From assembly GCF_031851795.1 (NCBI RefSeq), contig NZ_CP134696.1, positions 7,474,911-7,538,910 of the forward strand: a DNA stretch of 64,000 nt, in the 5' to 3' direction. The translations under genes were made by a program, and so were the position numbers. This DNA is from Pontibacter sp. G13 (GTDB lineage Bacteria; Bacteroidota; Bacteroidia; J057). Of the stretch, positions 60,274-64,000 are shown piece by piece (within the stretch, counting starts at the first letter, position 1; every line of letters starts with the position of its first letter). The notes below the pieces were generated by a model that saw nothing but the letters and a program-made list of their open reading frames with translations, searched no databases and was not told the DNA's origin.

Positions 60274-60972
60274 TTGGATTTACACGCGCAAGCGCTGACC
60301 GTACGTCGGGGAGGGAAGGAAGTGTTGAAGAATATCGACTTGACCCTCCCTGAAGGTCTTTGCTATCTGGCAGGATCAAACGGTAGCGGTAAAACGACTT
60401 TGCTTCACACCCTTTGCGGTTTGCTGCCTTATCATGGCAACCTCACCATCGGTGGTCAGGCAATTTCCCATCTTACCACCCTCCAGCTTGCGAAAACAGT
60501 GTCTCTGGTTTCGCAATTTACCCATATCCCATTCTCCTTGTCGGTAACCTCGTTCATCCTGATGGGGCGATTCCCTTATTTACCTAAATGGGGTTCGTAC
60601 TCAGACGCCGATATGAAGATGGCACGAAATGCCATGAAAGAAATGGGACTCAGGGAGTTTGCGGATCGAAATGTCAAGGAATTGTCCGGTGGAGAGTTTC
60701 AGCGAGTCTCGATCGCGAGGGCCATTTGTCAAGATACCCCCATCCTTTTGCTAGATGAGCCAGATCAATCCCTAGACCCAAGAGGGAGAGAGTTTCTATA
60801 TGGCTATTTAGCTTCGAAGGCCAAAAACAAGACCATTTTGTGCAGTACACACGATCTTGAGCCCATGACGCAATCCAATGTTCGCACAATAGGCTTGCAC
60901 AAAGGCAAGATCGTATGGGATCAACAGGGTGGAACAAGGTCAGAAATGATGGAGCAAATCTTCCCAGCTTAG
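60274..60972 (+). CDS. ABC ATPase, iron-siderophore/cobalamin (FecE/BtuD) type
   Basis: 232 residues from a TTG 2 bp after the DUF2795 stop; no ATG in the first part. Walker A GSNGSGKT, LSGGEFQRVSIARA signature, LLLDEPDQSLDP. LMGRFPYLPKWGSYSDAD is typical of importers of iron chelates or vitamin B12. No permease or binding protein adjoins. Its 3' end overlaps the convergent MeaB gene by four bases. Confidence 0.85.
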   Translation: MDLHAQALTVRRGGKEVLKNIDLTLPEGLCYLAGSNGSGKTTLLHTLCGLLPYHGNLTIGGQAISHLTTLQLAKTVSLVSQFTHIPFSLSVTSFILMGRFPYLPKWGSYSDADMKMARNAMKEMGLREFADRNVKELSGGEFQRVSIARAICQDTPILLLDEPDQSLDPRGREFLYGYLASKAKNKTILCSTHDLEPMTQSNVRTIGLHKGKIVWDQQGGTRSEMMEQIFPA

Positions 60973-61973
60973 TCTTTTCGCAAGTTTAGCCAGTCATCTA
61001 CCAACTTTTCTGCGGCTTGGATTGGAGACTGGGATTGGGCAAGTACCGCTTTTTTCATGGCTTCCATTTTTGATTGAATGTCGCTATTGCCGTAAAAAGA
61101 TCTCAGTAACAAATCCTCAATAGAATCCTCCATCCATTGAATGGACTGGGATTTTCTTCGTTGATCCCAATAGCCATTTTCTTTACAGATCTCGCGGTAC
61201 TGCTCGATCATTTCTTGTGTTTCTGAAAGTCCGTCACGGTTTATGGCCGAAACAAGCTGCACTTGAGGCCTCCAACCACTTTCTGGCAAGGGAAACAGCC
61301 GAAGAGCTTGCCCAAACTGCACTTTTGCCTTTCTTGCAGCTGGGATCATTTCTCCATCTGATTTATTGATGAGCATTCCATCGGCCATTTCCATGATCCC
61401 CTTTTTGATTCCTTGCAGCTCATCCCCTGCATTGGGCAAGGCAAGCAATAGGAAAAAATCGATCATGCCATGGACAGCCGTTTCGGATTGGCCGACTCCT
61501 ACTGTTTCCACAATCACGTAGTCAAACCCTGCAGCCTCACATAGTAACAATGCTTCCCTGGTTTTTCGAGTTACCCCACCAAGAGAATCACCGGCAGGAG
61601 AGGGACGAATGAAAGCTTGAGGGTTCATCGAAAGGTGCTTCATCCTCGTCTTGTCTCCGAGAATACTCCCTCTAGAGACTTGACTAGTTGGGTCTATCGC
61701 CAAGACTGCGACCTTGAGGCCTTTCTGTGTCAGGTGGCTTCCAAAAGAATCGATAAAGGTACTTTTACCAACCCCTGGAACTCCCGTAATCCCCAATCTA
61801 AAGGAGTTACCCGTATGGGGCATCAGCTGGGAAATCAAGGTGCCGGCAATTGCCCGATCGGAGGGAAGGGAGCTCTCGACCAGTGTAATTGCCCTGCTGA
61901 GCATCACAAGATCTCCGCCTAAAATTCCTGCTGCATAGGCTTCTGGTGTCAGCCTGCTCCTTCTTCTTCGCAT
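60969..61973 (-). CDS. meaB: MeaB/ArgK-family GTPase (methylmalonyl-CoA mutase chaperone)
   Basis: 334 residues from ATG 61973 (ATG 61997 possible). G1 GVPGVGKST, DPTSQVSRGSILGDKTRM, ETVGVGQSE and NKSDGE (G4) are diagnostic. It protects and reloads B12-dependent methylmalonyl-CoA mutase. The mutase is not in this window. Confidence 0.92.
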   Translation of the reverse strand: MRRRRSRLTPEAYAAGILGGDLVMLSRAITLVESSLPSDRAIAGTLISQLMPHTGNSFRLGITGVPGVGKSTFIDSFGSHLTQKGLKVAVLAIDPTSQVSRGSILGDKTRMKHLSMNPQAFIRPSPAGDSLGGVTRKTREALLLCEAAGFDYVIVETVGVGQSETAVHGMIDFFLLLALPNAGDELQGIKKGIMEMADGMLINKSDGEMIPAARKAKVQFGQALRLFPLPESGWRPQVQLVSAINRDGLSETQEMIEQYREICKENGYWDQRRKSQSIQWMEDSIEDLLLRSFYGNSDIQSKMEAMKKAVLAQSQSPIQAAEKLVDDWLNLRKD

Positions 61974-62419
61974 GCTACATATTTCTTGGTCACCCATCCG
62001 TGCCTTCCTTGAATTTGAAGGATGAGGGAGTCTGGGGTCATCTTGGATATTTTGTATCTGAAGTCCGGCTTGAACTTCTTGGGGTTGGCCAAATCCTGCT
62101 GGGGTTGATCATAAATGAGGGCCAATTTGGTTTTGGTCTTATTGATCGCCCATCTGCCTTCCTGATAGTCCATCTGGTTGTAAACAGCGAATCCTCCATC
62201 TCTAAAAGTGACGAGATAGGTCGGATCTTGAGGACCCATCATCTGATTCTGACCTTTTTTGTACGGGTCCTGTATCGAAATCAGTTTCCAGCGTTTCATG
62301 AGTGCCGAATCCTCAAGTAGCAATGCCTGAGACTTTTGCGGAGAAAGCGGCTTATTGAGCTTGGGTGTACAGGCCGATAAAAGCAAAATTATGGGCAGTA
62401 CAATAGGCAGATAGTTCAT
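61949..62419 (-). CDS. Lipoprotein, unknown (lipocalin-like)
   Basis: 156 residues, lipobox LLLSACTPK, then WKLISIQDPYKKG, FRDGGFAVY and GRWAINKTKTKL, patterns seen in lipocalin-like domains of Bacteroidota lipoproteins. The stop overlaps the start of meaB. Function unknown. Confidence 0.68.
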   Translation of the reverse strand: MNYLPIVLPIILLLSACTPKLNKPLSPQKSQALLLEDSALMKRWKLISIQDPYKKGQNQMMGPQDPTYLVTFRDGGFAVYNQMDYQEGRWAINKTKTKLALIYDQPQQDLANPKKFKPDFRYKISKMTPDSLILQIQGRHGWVTKKYVACEEEGAG

Positions 62420-62431
62420 TTAGCGCTATTT

Positions 62432-62995
62432 TTGACCCAAATTACGTATGTTTCCGTTGAATTCAAGTATTCCGATCTATTGGAGCGAATATTATACATA
62501 CATGGACTAGACAGTAGTCCCAATCCAGAGCGAATCCAGATTTTAGAGTCGATGGGGCATTCCGTTGAGGCGCTGCATTTGGACTATCGAAATGAGCCCA
62601 ATTCTTATGGGATCCTCAAGGCATTTGCCCTCGAATCCGAGATTAGCTTTTTGGTCGGGAGCTCGTTAGGTGGCATGATTGGCTATTGGCTTGGACGGGA
62701 ACTGGGAATGGGATCTGTATTGTTCAATCCGGCGATTTGGATTCCACGTCAACAAGCAGGCATTCCCCTTGAAATTTCTGGACACGCTCCTAATAGAACC
62801 GTGATCATTGGCGCTGAAGACGAGGTGGTTGATCCCCAATTATCTTGGGAACATTTCCGGAATGACCAGTCCGCTCCACTCCAGCAAGTTGTGCTTTGGC
62901 AGGGACTTGGCCACCAAATCGATGTGGATACTTTTGAGTCCGCGGTGTGGCAATGCCGTCATTTAAGGCCCGTTGCCGACTCCCATCTTTCCTGA
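62432..62995 (+). CDS. YqiA/UPF0227-like alpha/beta hydrolase
   Basis: About 187 residues from TTG 62432; a second TTG at 62480 begins closer to the conserved ILYIHGLDSSPNP. Nucleophile GSSLGG, VIIGAEDEVVDP (acid) and GLGHQID (His) give a complete triad. Small cytoplasmic esterase. It overlaps the upstream edge of the next frame only by alternative starts. Confidence 0.75.
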   Translation: MTQITYVSVEFKYSDLLERILYIHGLDSSPNPERIQILESMGHSVEALHLDYRNEPNSYGILKAFALESEISFLVGSSLGGMIGYWLGRELGMGSVLFNPAIWIPRQQAGIPLEISGHAPNRTVIIGAEDEVVDPQLSWEHFRNDQSAPLQQVVLWQGLGHQIDVDTFESAVWQCRHLRPVADSHLS

Positions 62996-63014
62996 TTTTT
63001 TGAATCCCCTATTT

Positions 63015-63572
63015 ATGGATACAGTCGCAGAAATTGCAGTTGAAGTGCTGAAGTTTGTCACGCCAGCATTGTTTGGGTTACTAGGCATCAAGCTAGTCCT
63101 CGATCACCAGCGGAAAAAGGACAGACAAGGCCAATTCGACAAGATCGCCACTACTACGCTTAAGGAAACGCTCCCCTTGAGATTGTCCGCCTATGAACGA
63201 GTGATTCTCTTTCTCGAACGGATCAAACCTCCCCAATTGGTGGGCAGAGTAGCCCCCCATCCCGAACAAACTCCGGCGCAGTACCAATTGGCTCTGATTG
63301 CCTCTATTCGGGAAGAATTCGAGCACAACATTGCTCAGCAGGTATATATCTCTCATCAGGCGTGGGTCGGGGTCATGCTTGCAAGGGATGAGACGATCGC
63401 CATGCTTCGAGCAATTTGTCAGGCGATGCCAGAAGGGGCTAGTGTTAGGCAATATCAAGAGGCGATTCTCAAACATTGCAACGACCCAAAAGATATACCT
63501 TCATACAAGGCCATTTTTATGTTAAAGGGGGAGGTTTCGAGGATTTTGATTCCTCAGGCACAAGCGCAATAA
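63015..63572 (+). CDS. Membrane-anchored unknown protein (possibly DUF7935-like)
   Basis: 185 residues from ATG 63015. One N-terminal membrane helix (FVTPALFGLLGIKLVL), then a helical cytoplasmic part with LRLSAYERVILFLERIKPPQLV and EEFEHNIAQQVYISHQAW, a layout common in Bacteroidota. Family name given from memory. Role unknown. Confidence 0.65.
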   Translation: MDTVAEIAVEVLKFVTPALFGLLGIKLVLDHQRKKDRQGQFDKIATTTLKETLPLRLSAYERVILFLERIKPPQLVGRVAPHPEQTPAQYQLALIASIREEFEHNIAQQVYISHQAWVGVMLARDETIAMLRAICQAMPEGASVRQYQEAILKHCNDPKDIPSYKAIFMLKGEVSRILIPQAQAQ

Positions 63573-64000
63573 GGAGTCTAATTTTCTGAGTGTGAGTAGC
63601 TCAAAATGAAAAGTCGAGTAGATGGCAAAATCAAGGATTCTCTGCCAAGTTTGAGCGACCTTTTCCAAATTGGGAATTGCATGTTGGATACTTTCCAAAA
63701 TTAGACGAAATTCGCCAAATAAGCAGACCAGTTGACTATCAAGGAGATATCATTTGGGACTCCGAACATCGGGTGTTACAAATTTCTGCATTATTCTGAG
63801 CAAGGTGTCAAAGTGTCAATATTCACATATAAGTAGCTGATTTACAGTGGATTGAAATTGATTCTATCGACTGTAAAAATTGGCGGACTGTCAAGTTTTT
63901 TTTTATATTTTTTTTTGGGACTTTTAACATCAGGCCAGAGGTATTGCACAATTTATTCTCCCAGTCAGGGTTAATTACAAAAAGAATTGGTAAAGAGAGG
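63573..64000. other. Intergenic end of window
   Basis: 428 bp, A+T-rich towards the end, with a run TTTTTTTTATATTTTTTTTTT near 63900. No coding frame of convincing composition, RNA gene or repeat was seen. Confidence 0.5.

Overview
The window looks like the chromosome of a marine, polysaccharide-degrading Bacteroidota (Saprospiria/Cytophagia-like). Seen in the sequence: C-terminal type IX secretion (T9SS) sorting domains on several secreted proteins, a CHU_C-type (type B) tail, an LpxC-FabZ fusion, OmpA proteins with calcium-type repeats, a tmRNA encoding the tag GERNYALAA, and promoters of the form TTG-N19-TANNTTTG. Coding density is high except at about 8.7-23.5 kb.

Layout. 1-4.5 kb: agar/porphyran-type degradation (3' end of an FN3-CBM6-T9SS protein and two tandem GH16 enzymes) plus a small receiver-like protein. 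4.9-8.7 kb: acyltransferase, CDF metal transporter, two unknown genes. 8.7-22.7 kb: accessory region with mosaic intergenic repeats (an in-line array of 211-bp units, a 301-bp gapless duplication, two other families, long perfect hairpins), short secreted proteins, a broken gene, tandem LRR lipoproteins and a visibly G+C-rich two-gene operon for a beta-barrel-like protein and a large CHU_C surface protein. It ends at ssrA (tmRNA, minus strand). 23.5-36.3 kb: DUF1573 protein, membrane protein, OmpA/MotB lipoprotein, an ArsO-like monooxygenase framed by copies of an ATAACACTGTTAT palindrome, AsmA-like protein, YchF, rhodanese, thioesterase and YihY.

36.3-40.2 kb is the most interesting part: a minus-strand operon for cysteine synthesis by the CysO (sulfur-carrier-protein) route: cysM-like synthase, JAMM protease, CysO-like carrier, MoeZ-like activating enzyme with rhodanese, then cysH. 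Before it lies a 20-codon open frame with five Cys codons in its first nine, followed by a perfect terminator hairpin whose 5' arm can alternatively pair with an identical 8-nt segment inside the leader frame. This is the architecture of a cysteine-sensing transcription attenuator. The CysO-like protein ends GG-LFS rather than GG, so the neighbouring JAMM protease is probably needed to expose the diglycine.

40.4-48.4 kb: orphan TRAP-type binding lipoprotein, two OmpA-family proteins, alpha/beta hydrolase, YjbQ, ACP-like protein, DUF1853 and DUF218 proteins. 48.4-59.7 kb: M20 dipeptidase and a long minus-strand run: BatA/VWA membrane protein, degenerate dihydroorotase homolog, lpxD, lpxC-fabZ, an enlarged lpxA, an ABC ATPase and an FG-GAP T9SS protein. 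60-64 kb: DUF2795 protein with an ABC ATPase, MeaB-type GTPase, lipoprotein, YqiA-like hydrolase and a membrane-anchored unknown; the last 430 bp hold no gene I can support.
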